Below are positions 52,201 to 64,000 of a stretch of DNA of 64,000 bases, piece after piece. Within the stretch, counting starts at the first letter, position 1; every line of letters begins with the position of its first letter. Under the pieces are notes generated by a model. That model was given only the letters and a program-made list of their open reading frames with translations. It was not told the DNA's origin and ran no database searches. The stretch lies in contig CM022679.1 in assembly GCA_012295275.1 (NCBI GenBank), positions 5,509,657-5,573,656 of the forward strand. Direction: 5' to 3'. Source of the DNA: Chrysomallon squamiferum (lineage: Eukaryota; Mollusca; Gastropoda; Neomphalida; Peltospiridae). Both the position numbers and the translations under genes were made by a program.

Positions 52201-54031
52201 TATGTCCACACAAAATTTAAACTTATTATATAATTATAATCTAAAATTTATTTCTGTTTTTTCTTATAAAAATAAATACCACCCTTTTCTTTCTAAATTC
52301 CAGTTGTTGAGATATTCTCATCCTTCTTCCTCTCTTTATAAGTAATTATTCAGTTTGATCTTTCTTTTTATAATGATTCTGCTCCTTCAGAGATTTTTTT
52401 CCTTGTTACAGATCCTCCTTTGTATTTTCCTTCCTATATTCCTTCCTTTGATCAAATTCACTTCCAATGACAATCCTATTACCATCACCAAGAGATGGAT
52501 TTGTAGTAACAAGGTTGGTGTTGAGAACACATCTGCTGCATCTGGCCCTCCAGTGACAAAAAATGAAGAATACAAAGTGAATCTATTTAACAACGATAAA
52601 AGTATCAACATTGTTTCTCCTGGAATATATTTCTATTTTGCCCCAGTCACTAAATTTTTCTTCAACGTGGTAGGTGTTAGGAATGGTGGTACATTCATAT
52701 AAAATTGTCTGCTGTTTGTCAAAATATTAAAGAAGCTGTTTTATTTTGAGAAATAATTATAATCCTTCTAAATTTATTGGTAATAAATTCCATTTTTTAT
52801 TTTATGGTTTTTCTTCCTTATCGGATTTTTATTTTGTCTGTACCGTCGTAATTTTTACTTTTAAATAATTCAGATTTACCCACATTTTTTTGTTTGTCAA
52901 ACTCCATCTCTCTTGGTTTATCATTTTACTCTGTCTCTCTTTATGTAATGTTTTTGAAATCAGTGCAGACAAACAAAAATAATATTTCTGTTACTTTTTT
53001 CAGCTGTCCTACGTTGTGTTCCTAGCCATTTTCAGCTACTTCATCTTGGTGGATCTCCGACCTGTGGGAGAGCCACTGTCTCCATCCAAGTGGGAAATTA
53101 TTGCATGGATCTGGATTGCTACCATGATCATTGAAGAAATAAGACAGGTGTGCGATCATTTATCTTAGATTAATTTAATCTTAATGAATGTCTGCTAAGG
53201 CTCAAAAAATAAACTATATCATTTTCTATGTTATCATTTTGTTTCTTAGTTACTCTGAAACTGTTCAAAGCAAATATTCTAAATGTTGCTGTTTTATATT
53301 CCTGTTGTGTGTGTGTGTTTTAAATATTATTCTGCAGAGAGGTCTTCATCAAATAGAAAATATTTTATTTCTTTCTGAATGTGATATATTTTAAATTTTT
53401 CTAGATTTTTATATATAATACATGAAATACAAGACATTTTATTTTTTGGTCTCCAATGAGTTGTTCCACTTTTTTCTAGATTTTTGTCCTGAATGAGCTC
53501 TCCTTCTGATATAGATATATTACATTTTCCTCGATTTTTGTATCTTATAAACATTCCATCAAATATGAGATTTTTAATTTCTTATTTTTCTTCAAGATAA
53601 AATTTCTTTTCTACATATTTTCCATCACTTCTGTGCACCAAATGCAAGATATATATGTGGACATTTATTTTTTCCTTCAGGTTCTTAACCGCAGTGAGGA
53701 TTCCATCAGATACAAGATTCAGAACTGGTTTTCTAACATGTGGAACCAGTTTGACCTACTCATGTACAGCATGTTGATTCTGTGCATCATTCTGCGTTGC
53801 CGTCTAATTACCTCAAACTTTACCTGGGCTCGCAGAATGTATAGTCTGACACTGATCTTGTTTTATTTTAGATCCATGCAGTTCCTTCTTGCAGCAAGAA
53901 ATATAGGGCCTAAAGTGATCATGATATATAGAATGGTAACGTAGAGATTAAATTCAAACAATTCATCTGGAACATAATCACGGTTGTTGAAGATTTTGTT
54001 TCTTTTATTTTGTATTTTTTTTTTATTCATC

Positions 54032-54073
<42 letters not shown>

Positions 54074-56329
54074 TCTTTGTTGTTGTTGGTGTGTTACTAT
54101 TTTATTAATATTATTATTTTTATTTTTATTATTGTAGCTTAATCTAATTCTTTTATTGATAACATGATCATTTTATAATCATGATCACAACATGTATTTC
54201 TTAGAATTAGTTTATTTTTATTTTTTTATTATTAGTACAAAATTGTAATAATCACTGTCATGAATTTTATGTTTATTTTTGTCTATTTGTTTTATTTATG
54301 AATACATACATTTGCAGATGTTATTTAATAATCTTTTATTAACTTATTTTTCAGCTCACTGATCTGATGTATTTCTTCTACATCTTCCTTGTGTTTGTGG
54401 TCAGTTTTGGTGTTGCTTACCACATCAACATGTACCCAAATTCACCATTGACGTGGACGATTCTCAAAGATGTGTTAATGATGCCCTACTTACAGATGTA
54501 TGGTGAACTTTACCTAGAACATGTGAAAGGTAATTATTTTATTTTCACTAGAGTTATTAGAGAAATCTTTCCAGTTAGAATCTAACAATGATGACTGAAT
54601 GAGCCAGAGATAATAAATTTCAATTACAGCACTGTCTGAAAAAAAAAAAAATGTTTTGCTTAAGTTTCTGTTTCAATATAATTCGTGATTTGATATCAAA
54701 TTAAAAGTAATTTTCTGAAATTTCATTCTCATTTATATAGAATCAGTACTTGGAGTTGCAATTAGAATTTTTTTCAAATAAAAAATGTATTACCATAGCA
54801 TCGGCTTTTCTTAATCTGGAAAGATGTTTGTAAAACTGACAAGTCTTTATTCAGAGGACTGTAATACATGTTAGCAATTACAAATATGTGACATTTCAGA
54901 ACATCGAGATTTGAAACCAGTTACTTAACACTCAAGAAGTACTTCCAGATCACTTGTTTACTTTATCTGCCTACATATTATGATAACAAACACCAGTCTG
55001 TACAAGGAACCATTTAAGTATTTACTGATTTATTTGTACTTATTTACTTTATTTCTTTACTTTATTCACATAATATTTAAGTATTAACTTACTCATTTGT
55101 ACTTGTTTATTTATTTGTTTGTTATTCAGGTGAAGAAATATCAGGCTGTACACATGACCAGAATATTTGGCAGTATGATCCTGATCGGCGATGTCCAGAA
55201 GCCGATGGTCTGAGCTTTCTGTTGTTGTCTGTGTACTTGCTGCTGACAAACATTCTCCTTGTCAGTCTTGTCATTGCCATGTTCAGGTTAGTCAAAGATT
55301 TTAAAGTCACATTGTAATGTTATTACAGAGGTATGGTAACGATATGACAGATATTTGTTAAACTATAGCTTTTTTTTTGTTTTGTTTTTTACTAGTAACA
55401 ATTTGAATGAAGGTATGAATGTATAATATGAGTACATTTCGTATACTTCTATATTATTATTGTTTGAAATTCAAATGCACACCTTACAGCACAATAAATA
55501 AATTATTACAATATAATAACAAGCATACTTCTCCTGTTTTTAACATTATCAAAAATCCACTTACTCACTTGGTAGAATACCATTATTTTTCAATGACTAA
55601 TTTCTATCAGTTGCTGGTTTTCTTTTGTTATTTTCTTTCCTTCTTTCTTTCTTTCTTTCTTTATTTATTCATTTTAACATTTCTATTTAAGCAAAGATAT
55701 AAAGAAGAAAAGAAAATGTCAGCCTCCATGCATCTTCAAGAGTTTATTTTAATTTGTTAACATAACTCTGTTTTTACCTTTAATTGTTTTTTTCCAGTTA
55801 CACATTTCAGTCAGTTCAAGAAAAATCAAGGAAAGTATGGCGATTCTATCGCCTCTCTCTCATAACTGAATACCAAGATTGCCCCACTCTCGCTCCTCCT
55901 TTTATCCTTGTAGACCATGTGTTCCAAATTATTAGATGGATACCATGCATGATACGTAAGCGCTGTTTCAGATCAAATGCTGATAGTTAGTACTTTTTTA
56001 TATAACTCATAGTAAAGCACTAGTCAGTAATAAAAATATTGTGAATTTGTGAAATGTAAAATAATATTGAAAATATGTCTGTTGCAATTACCACTCAAGA
56101 TATATATTTCAAATGTTATTAATCAGCCAAAGTGTTCTTTCTGTGCATCAGAGATATTGTTTTGTTTTCAACTATTACAGATATACAAGAAGTATTTTCT
56201 TTTCTGAATATAGATATTTAATTATGATTCAGAAAATGAGTAAAACAATTGTTTTATTTTGTCTGTGCTGACAAACAATACCATCATAAACACCAACAAA
56301 AAACAAAAAAAACAAAAACAAAACAATAA

Positions 56330-56360
<31 letters not shown>

Positions 56361-57629
56361 CAATAAATTAATAAAAAAAAATGAATTTAAAATATAATAA
56401 TTGTAAAATATAAATAACAGAAAAAATGAAAAATGAATTACGGTAATGTGAATTAAATAGTAAAAATATTTTGATAAAGAGATTTAGCTTCTCCAAATGA
56501 TTATTTTGTTCATAAGGAGACCACTGCTAACAGTAATTATAACAGATTTGCAGAGATTTATCAACTCTTTTTCTTTTTTACTTTTTTTGTTCTCATGTGT
56601 TCATTACATGGTGAACCAGTAATTGTGTTAAACTGTTGTTGTTGTTTTTCTTCTAGACAAGAAGAATGAAGACCTTGAATGTCTGAATGAATTTGAGAAA
56701 GTATCTACAAACCATTACCTGTCTCATACTAATCTGAATGAAATAAATAAACATGATATGTCAATGAGCACAACAGTAGATCGGTAATTTTAATATTTAG
56801 TAGAATTTTGCTGGATTTTTAAAAATATTGTTCAGTGCACTGAGGATTACAATCATTTGGCTTCTTCCATCAGTATTCTTAGTGTGCATGTCTGTGAGTG
56901 TTCTACAATCATCATATGTGATTACAAAATTTAATAACTTGATAAATTTATAAAACATCAGGTACTGACCAGATATAAAGCCTTTTTGGAGAGAAGTGTA
57001 TTTACTTAGATAAATTACTTGTGAAGTATAATGTTCAGAGTTACTTCTTTAATATATAACAGGTGGTTTTAATGCTAAAACACTTATTTTGAAAACAGTT
57101 TTCATTCAAAAAATAACAAAGAAATCTCCATTTCAGTTAGTCTTGTATGATTGATGTTTCAGAAAGCTGTCGTAATGTTACCTTGCTAGTGTAATATTGT
57201 TTTCACATATTGTTGTATTCTCTTATATTAAGAATATGTTGAAGTACATTTCACATAAGACTGCATTTTTTTCACAGTGCCTGGACAACCTGTCACAATT
57301 TTTATCTTCCTTTTCTTTTTAGTTTCCTATCTCTTGTCAAAATAATATAAAACCGTGTGTATCTGTGTATGTGTGTGTGTGTGTGTGAGCATCCACACAT
57401 TTATATTTATTTATATTTTGCTTTTAGTTCAATATGAATATAAATTGTATAGGGATGTGCGTGTGTTGCTACTTATTTTTATTCCATTTTCAGATCAGTA
57501 TCAGATGAGAGAGTAAATAACTTGTCAGAAGAGTCTAATGACATCAGTCAGATTAAAAACATGCTCCAGTTGTTGGTTAATGAGAGACAGCAAACACAAA
57601 TATCGCATGATAGAGATACAGATGCTTAA
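41072..57629 (+). CDS. TRPM-type cation channel, copy B (23 exons; 2-base deletion in exon 15)
   Basis: Exons: 41072-41151, 41485-41659, 42119-42299, 42879-43045, 43475-43673, 44334-44493, 45018-45147, 45464-45539, 46896-46993, 47357-47491, 47831-47893, 48264-48354, 49381-49491, 49901-50000, 51878-52101, 52412-52669, 53004-53147, 53681-53935, 54355-54529, 55130-55286, 55798-55985, 56657-56783, 57494-57629. Recognisable parts: FVQRECSKYA (exon 1), CQCG and FGEINFQ (2), SLOG domain (3-6), MHR repeats (8-15), S1-S6 (16-20), pore PYLQMYGE (19), pore-loop Cys pair and S6 LLTNILLVSLVIAMF (20), TRP helix with RKVWRFYRLSLITEY (21), short coiled coil ending in TAA (23). Total is about 1143 residues if the exon-15 deletion is discounted; there is no kinase or NUDT9 domain, as in TRPM4/5/8. 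An initiator exon upstream of exon 1 was not found. The product is expected to be a tetrameric membrane cation channel. Confidence 0.87.
50300..51715. mobile_element. About 1.4 kb insertion in intron 14 of copy B, with a tRNA-SINE-like head
   Basis: This stretch has no counterpart in intron 14 of copy A. On the plus strand, TGGCTTAGTTG (50460-50470) fits the A box of an RNA polymerase III promoter and GGATTCAAGTCC (50532-50543) resembles a B box. A diverged relative of the same segment (ATATGGGATCTATG block) lies at about 51100-51146. The open frame at 51535-51795 inside it has no recognisable domain. Confidence 0.4.
51878..52101 (+). pseudogene. Exon 15 of TRPM copy B with a 2-base deletion
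   Basis: The exon is 224 bases against 226 in copy A. Alignment places a missing dinucleotide after 51905, just before GTCAGAGTGTTACC. The frame then reaches TAG at 51921-51923. Downstream sequence is still open in the ancestral frame (SHQLLVRELPSWGNL and on to the donor), and the splice sites are good. The lesion is therefore very recent, or a sequencing or assembly error. Confidence 0.8.
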
Positions 57630-60277
57630 TCCTTTTTACAGAGTGTACTGATGATGTATGAAAACCGTTTTTATCACAAGGTTTGTCATTGATGTCTTAA
57701 AAAGAATTAACTGACTGTGTGATCAGTTCAAGTAACTGATTATTTTATTCTTTGTGTTCAGACTTTGCTAATGATTATATACAATTAATTGTTTATAAGA
57801 TTGCAAACAGTCTGACAGTCTCTTTTATGTCAATTAGTAAACAGAAATGAAAATGTATTTCAACGAAGCTAAATCTTCTGTTTAACAGGGATTTTTCTAT
57901 TCTTCTCTCCATCAAATGAGATCATAAAATCAAAAAAAATGATTCCTTCATCATTTTAAATTATTTGTTAGTAGTAAAGATTTGTACCTGAAACATAAGA
58001 CAGTAACTCTTTAGTGTACAAAATATATTTAAATAATTTTATTACTTTGCTTAATGATAAGAAAAGATAGGTGACAAAAATAAAATAAGCAATCACTTAG
58101 AATGTATGCCGAATTTTGAACAAACTGTTTCTATCTCTACAATTACAATTCAGTGTTTTTATAAAGTCCGTTAGTGATGTGCGAAGAATATTTTTACAAA
58201 ATCCATAGGAAAATGAAAAGGAACAATATTATGGTATGATGAAGAATTGTGATTATAATGGATGATACTCATTGCATGACTCATATTAATTTGCTGAATG
58301 TTTTAACATTGACAGCCATCATTTATGATAGTATATCTAATTTTTATTACATGCAGACCTTTCCTGTTTTTCTAATATTTTTTTACTGAACTATTTAAAT
58401 ATTATTTTGTCAGTGAAACCCATTATATATGCAGATATTTTTACTCAGATCTTTAAAAACATTTTATTGTTATTTTTTGTTTTCTTATTGTACATGCTTA
58501 CATGATAAATTATTTTTTAGATGAAGATAACAGAAATCTGTTATTATTAAAAAAAAAAAAAAATTAATATCACTGAAATGTTTATTTTGCTAGATTGTTT
58601 TGGAAGAACAAACATTTGTTGTTATTTATTAATTTATTATTTGATTTGATATTTCAAAAGGTTTTTTTTTTAGATGATAGAAATTTGTTGTTCTTTATTT
58701 AATACAGTTGGGAAGAATTTTATGATAACTTTTTACTAATGTTTTAATTTTTAGAACAATTTCTCATTTGAATATTTTTTATAGTGGTTTTAAAAATATA
58801 GTTTTTAAATTGTTATAAAAAAATGTTTAAACCATAGTGCCTGTGATTATAACAGTATTTGATCTTTTACTTTATTGTTCCATTTAGAAATAGATAATCT
58901 TCTACATTTCTTGTACCATTCCTTTTATATTTCTTTGGCCTCTTCAGAAAGCATTTGTTTCTAAAATATTAAGAAAGTGTATTTCAAAGGTTTGGTGCAC
59001 TCATATCAATTAACCTGATTGTTTTTGAAAGATGATTTTTTTTTAATTATTTATTAGTTTACATATCCTAAAAATCCAACTTTCATGTGGTAAAATGTAT
59101 TATATGGGATATTTATTTGTAACAAGATATGTATATAATTAATAGTAAGACATGAGTGTATAACACATAAATATATTTTTACAACCATTTTTGTAACTTT
59201 TTGAAAATAACTATTAATAACTTTACTTAGAATAGTTAACAGTCTGTGTGTGTATTTAATTCTAACACTGCCATTTGTATTGCATAAGACTAGCAAAACA
59301 TAATCACCATATTTTATTTACATGGATTTGTGTTTCTGCATAATATAAAATGTATGAGAGCTAGAACAATACATAAGAATTTATAAAATGTTTATTTAAA
59401 AAAAAAAAAAATGGCATAATTGCTTTTAATTTGATTTTCTCAATTTATAAATAAATAAAACTATTAGATTCACCAACATGAATTTTGGTGATAACATTTA
59501 ATTAAAGATGGTGATTGTTTACTGTTTACATTTTCCTCTTATCATTTAGCTCTCATGCCGTGATAAATGTTTTATAATTGTTCAAGGCAGACGTTTGTGT
59601 ATATGTGTGTGCAATACATTGTAACAATCATTGTAATACTTGCATTTATCTTTAATCCATCCTCTAAATATAATTTTGCCATATATTTTAGCATTTACAA
59701 AGTATATGCATAACTAATGATATCTTTTTGATTGGCGTGTTTTGTCGAATTTTAATATGAAAGCTTTTTAAAACAAAAATATATTTAAAAAAAAAAATTT
59801 CAATTACATAGTTTTGAAATAATGTTTTGTTTCATTCCATGTTTAACTGTTTGTTTAATTTATTTACACAGGTTTGTGTTTGTGATAATATGAGTTTTAC
59901 AATGATATATAAATATTTAAAACATGATTCTTTTAGACGACAACAGAAATGTGTTGTTATTTATTAATTTATATTTGAGTTGATATTTGAAAATGCTTAC
60001 ATGCTAGATTTTATTTTTTATTTTTTATTTTTTAAGATGATAGAAATTTGTTGTTCTTTATTAATTTATTTTAATAGAGTTTGGAGCAGTTTTATCATAA
60101 CTTTTGATTAGTGTTTTATTGATTTTTAGCACAATTTCTCATTTGAATATTTTTGTTTTTATAGTGTTTATAAAAATATACTTTTTAAATTGTGTATAAA
60201 ATTATTTTTAAACCATGGTGCCTCTGATTATAACAGTATTTGATCTTTTACTTTTTTGTTCCATTTGATTTTGTTTA

Positions 60278-60349
<72 letters not shown>

Positions 60350-62150
60350 TAAATGACATAAAGAAGGAATATTTGGTTTTCTTGACAAAGTAATTTTGTG
60401 TTGAAAACGAGTATAAATATCTTTTAACAAACAAAACTATTAGATCCACTGATATCAATTAACCTGATTGAATTTCAAAAAAGATTTTTTAATTTTTTTT
60501 TTTTTTTGCATATGGCATAATAATAATGCCTCTTAAAATCTAGCTCTCACAGTAAAATATATTATATGGAATACTCATCTGTAACCAAGATATATATATA
60601 TATAATTAATAGTAAGATATGAGTGTACAACACATAAATATATTTTTAAAACCAACTATTTTTGTAAACAATTTATTTTAATATTTTTTGAATCATTCTA
60701 ACACTGCTACTTGTACTGCATACAACTAGCATTTATATTCACCGTATTTTATTTACAGATTTGTGTTTGTGCATAATATAAAACATACGAGAGCTAGAAA
60801 GATATATAAGTATTTAGAAAATGTTTATTTAAAAAAATGACATAATGAAGGAAAATGTGATTTTCGTAATTTATAAGTAAGTATTAGATTCACCAACATG
60901 AATTTTGGTGATAACATTTAATTAAAGATGGTGATTGTTTACTGTTTACATTTTCCTATTCAACATTTAGCTCTCATGCAGTGATAAATGTTTTATAATT
61001 GTGCAAGACAGAAGTGTGTGTGTACATTATAACAATCTTTGTAATACTTGTATTTATCTTTAATCCGTCCTCTAAATATATTTTTTAACATATATTTTAG
61101 CATTTACAAAATATATAGATAACTAATGATATTTTATTATTTAAAAAAACATTTTTCAGTTACATAGTTTTGAAATATTTTGTTTCATTCCACGTTTAAC
61201 TGTTTGTTTAATTTATTTATACAGGTTTGTGTTTGTGATAATATGAGTTTTATAATGATTTATAAATAATTAAAAATTGATTCTTTTAGACGACAAATGT
61301 GTTGTTATTTATTCATTTATATTTGATTTGATATTTCATTCTGTGTTTAACTGTTTGTTATCACAATGGAGTTGAATGTAAATAAATAATGAATTGCTTT
61401 GAAAACTTTAGTGTGAAGCTTCTGAGACTTTAAATAAAAGCAGGAAAATAAAAGCAGGAACACATTTAATATTAATTTCACAATTTGTTCTCAGCAGTTT
61501 CTATGAACACATTTAGCATACAAAATAATTTAGACAAATTGTAGAAACATTTTCTTTTTTTTAAATTCAGAACATATTGGGATCTAAATCTATCAAGAAA
61601 TTTCAACTTGTGCTCCTTTGTGTTTCTTTATCATATACTTTTATTAATTTTAATTTTTTATATCTTAAGATATACAACATGACGTTATTGTAATGTTTTC
61701 ATTTAATATTTATATTTAATATTATATACAGGTAGATTTTGCTGTCAAAATTTAGGAATTAAATAAAGGAACAAGCTAGATTTTTTACTTTCCACCTTAT
61801 CAGGTAGATATCATATATGTATAGATAGACATTGGCCCATTAACTATTTTGTACACCAAAACTGATCCGCATTTTAATATGATCTTAGTGTCATCAGATC
61901 CAGAGTAAAAGAATCTCAATAAGTAATTACCAAATGTATTGGATTGCGTCCCTTTGAAAATATGACATTTGTCGCTTCGAATTACATTTATTTTGTTTAG
62001 GAAAAAGACATGTGAACTGCTGACCCCAAGAGTGCAAAGCAATGGCCCGACAGCCAGTCTAAATAAACGGGTGGCAGACTGCTGCAGTTACATATCATGG
62101 GTTTAATGCTTTGCTTACATCTGTTCATGTAGGGATTAGTGGTTCAATTC
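57630..62150. repeat. 3' flank of TRPM copy B: interspersed diverged repeat blocks
   Basis: Counterpart of 31175-35735 in unit 1, with the same recurring blocks and a long (TTA)n array at about 60285-60348 followed by the same TAAATGAC(G/A)TAAAGAAGGA sequence as in unit 1. No coding signal. The 3' UTR of copy B should lie in its first few hundred bases. Confidence 0.6.
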
Positions 62151-62154
62151 AATT

Positions 62155-62925
62155 CTTTATTATCGTAAGCTTTACACCTTATTCATACACAATATCAATA
62201 ACAAAAAATGCAAGAAGTACAATGTGACAGTAGGATATAAAAGAAAAAACCTTTGGAGAATATAAATAATATAGTACATAAATTATGTACAACTAACCGA
62301 AATTTTTTCTACTTGGAATGCTTTAAACAAATATTTTCCCAAATTACACAGTGATCTGATTTTCAATCTCATCCTCAAACTCACTACTGTTATATAATAT
62401 AAATATTCTTTCTGCTCTCAATATTCCTCTATCTCTCAGTTTCAGCCGCCAGCTGATGTGAAGATAGCTTCACTTTTGTTAAGTATCTGTTATAGATCAT
62501 TGGTTTAGATAAAACTAAATAAAACTGAATTATCATATACTTTTTGTTTAATTATACAAATACATTTTAATATTTTCATTGAACTGGTCGTTCTCTATCC
62601 ATATGTATCCCAATCCCAATTCACATAATGTTTTCCTTATAAAAGTCACCCAATTATTTTTCAATAATATAAAATAAACATTTTTGTACTAACTAATTTC
62701 AACCAATATCTAATCATTTGATAAGTACGGACAAAAAAAAAAAAAATGGGAATCTACCCAATTTATTATAATTGTGGTTGACCCTTTAAGATTTAAAATA
62801 TTTTTACAAAAATCTAACTGAATTTTCTCAAAAACACCTGCTTTTTGAAAAAATCATGTCTCACTACCATTAAACAGCACACTAGTTACATATGTATCAA
62901 AAAGTGACAGTAGAGAAATATAATT
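62155..62925 (-). mobile_element. Decayed 3' end of a LINE, unit 2
   Basis: Collinear with the LINE remnant of unit 1, in the same orientation, with its own extra substitutions and small indels. Because both units carry it at the same place, the insertion predates the tandem duplication. Confidence 0.65.
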
Positions 62926-63588
62926 TAACCAGTCTGATTATGTGCCCAGAGACTATTGTTGGATGATGCGAACAGAGAATGCACCATGTCTCTTAGAGAA
63001 ACAGTGTCAAAAGAGTCATCTGGCAGCAGGGTCAAAGTGTTTGTGAATTGCAACTGTGAGGGGACAATGAAGTAGGAAAAAAAACACTGTAAATGTAATA
63101 AATAGAACACTACTTGATGTGTTTCGAAATAAATGTTTTCATGCATCTGCAAGTTATTCTTTTTTAACGGTCATTTTGCTTAATGACTAGAAGTCTATTT
63201 CAGTTATTTGGTTTAATTCCTGGAAATTGTAGTCATTAGGCCAAACACCTGATGGTCTTGGGTGTTAGGCCAAATGACTAGTTTGATATATTGACTGTAA
63301 CATATTTATACACATACGTGTGTGTGTGCGTGTGCGTGTATGGGTGGGTATATATACAGAGAATCAATTTTGACAAATATAAATTGAACTACTTTGAATT
63401 TGTATTTGTTCTAATAGTTAATGTGTTTAAATAAAATTAAAGAAAAATGCACCAAATCCATTCTGTTAATAAAAACAACTACTACTACAACAACAACTTC
63501 AGTTTGTTAGAAAAAAATTAACAGATTCACCCAATCTCATGGTTTAGAGGAGATGACTCTAAACTATCGAACGTTTAACGTAATGAAT

Positions 63589-64000
63589 TATTTTCCTTAC
63601 TCAATAAACTGAATGAATAAATGAGCTGGAATCACGAGTTTCCGTTTAATTATAAATCAAATGTGAAAATACGAATTTATGTATACGTAAACTGCCGCCC
63701 CTATCATCCTGCCGCCCTAGGCTCTATGAGAAATCCTGATCATAGGCAAACTGCGGGCTACCTAATTTCAGAAGGAAAATACCGTTAATTCAAATTTTAT
63801 ATAATCACATAATGAGTCTATTTTTTATCTACTAATATACTAAAACACATGTAATTTTTGTTTTTATTCCAACAGTTCCTGAAGTAAATGAAAATGAAAA
63901 ACTTCTTAAAGTAAACTCTACATAAAAACAGAAAATCGCCTACATTAGTACCTGCAACCACCTGAGGATGAGCCATATCTTATGTGGCCTGCTTTACACC
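63589..64000 (+). repeat. Beginning of a third tandem unit
   Basis: From GAATTATTTTCCTTACTC to the window end, this is nearly identical to about 38459-38893, the junction sequence that precedes TRPM copy B. The one clear gap is a loss of the block CTAGAAAGCC and its neighbours near 63725. The end of the window matches without a break. Confidence 0.8.

Larger units (their letters stand above)
38018..63588 (+). repeat. Tandem unit 2 (about 25 kb) containing TRPM copy B
   Basis: Collinear with unit 1 through upstream flank, all TRPM exons and introns, 3' repeat field, LINE remnant and inverted-arm region. Coding and intron identity is very high around exons 3-9 and lower elsewhere. It differs from unit 1 by a one-copy dispersed repeat, a long (GATA)n array, a ~1.4 kb insertion in intron 14 and loss of the left inverted arm near 62090. 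Confidence 0.85.

Overview
The window is animal genomic DNA. Genes are split by GT-AG introns, the sequence is very AT-rich and crowded with microsatellites, and it carries metazoan families: TRPM channels, Kir channel, CUB, SRCR, EGF and ShKT domains. The style (long (AG)n and (TTA)n arrays, lineage-expanded TRPM and secreted Cys-rich genes) fits a lophotrochozoan, plausibly a mollusc such as a cephalopod. That assignment is inference; nothing here proves a species.

Left part (1-13.7 kb, single-copy). The 3' portion of a minus-strand CUB-SRCR gene runs off the left edge. It is divergent from a complete plus-strand gene at 4897-9631, whose 10 in-phase exons encode a 332-residue secreted protein: signal peptide, ShKT, three EGF, three ShKT. 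Next is an intronless reading frame for an inward-rectifier K+ channel (10606-11481) that stops before the end of the usual cytoplasmic domain. A possible minus-strand three-exon gene tail lies at 11988-12492.

Right part (13.7-64 kb) is a tandem array of ~25-26 kb units. Unit 1 (from ~13748) and unit 2 (from ~38.0-39.1 kb) each hold one TRPM-type cation channel gene with the same exon layout: SLOG/MHR N-terminal region, six membrane segments, pore, TRP helix. The last ~410 bases match the flank that precedes the unit-2 gene, so a third unit probably begins at the right edge. Copy A (15914-30664) is broken in its first two recognisable exons and has lost its last exon, but its other 20 exons stay open for 991 codons. 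Copy B (41072-57629) keeps both ends but has a 2-base deletion in exon 15. The copies are almost identical from exon 3 to 9. They diverge strongly in the exons for S1-S4 although the introns there remain similar.

Spacers between units hold decayed mobile DNA: an antisense LINE 3' end in each unit, an element with long inverted arms, a hAT-like element nested in another hAT-like element with readable target duplications, and families of diverged repeats downstream of each TRPM gene. All domain calls were made by translating exons by eye; no database search was possible.
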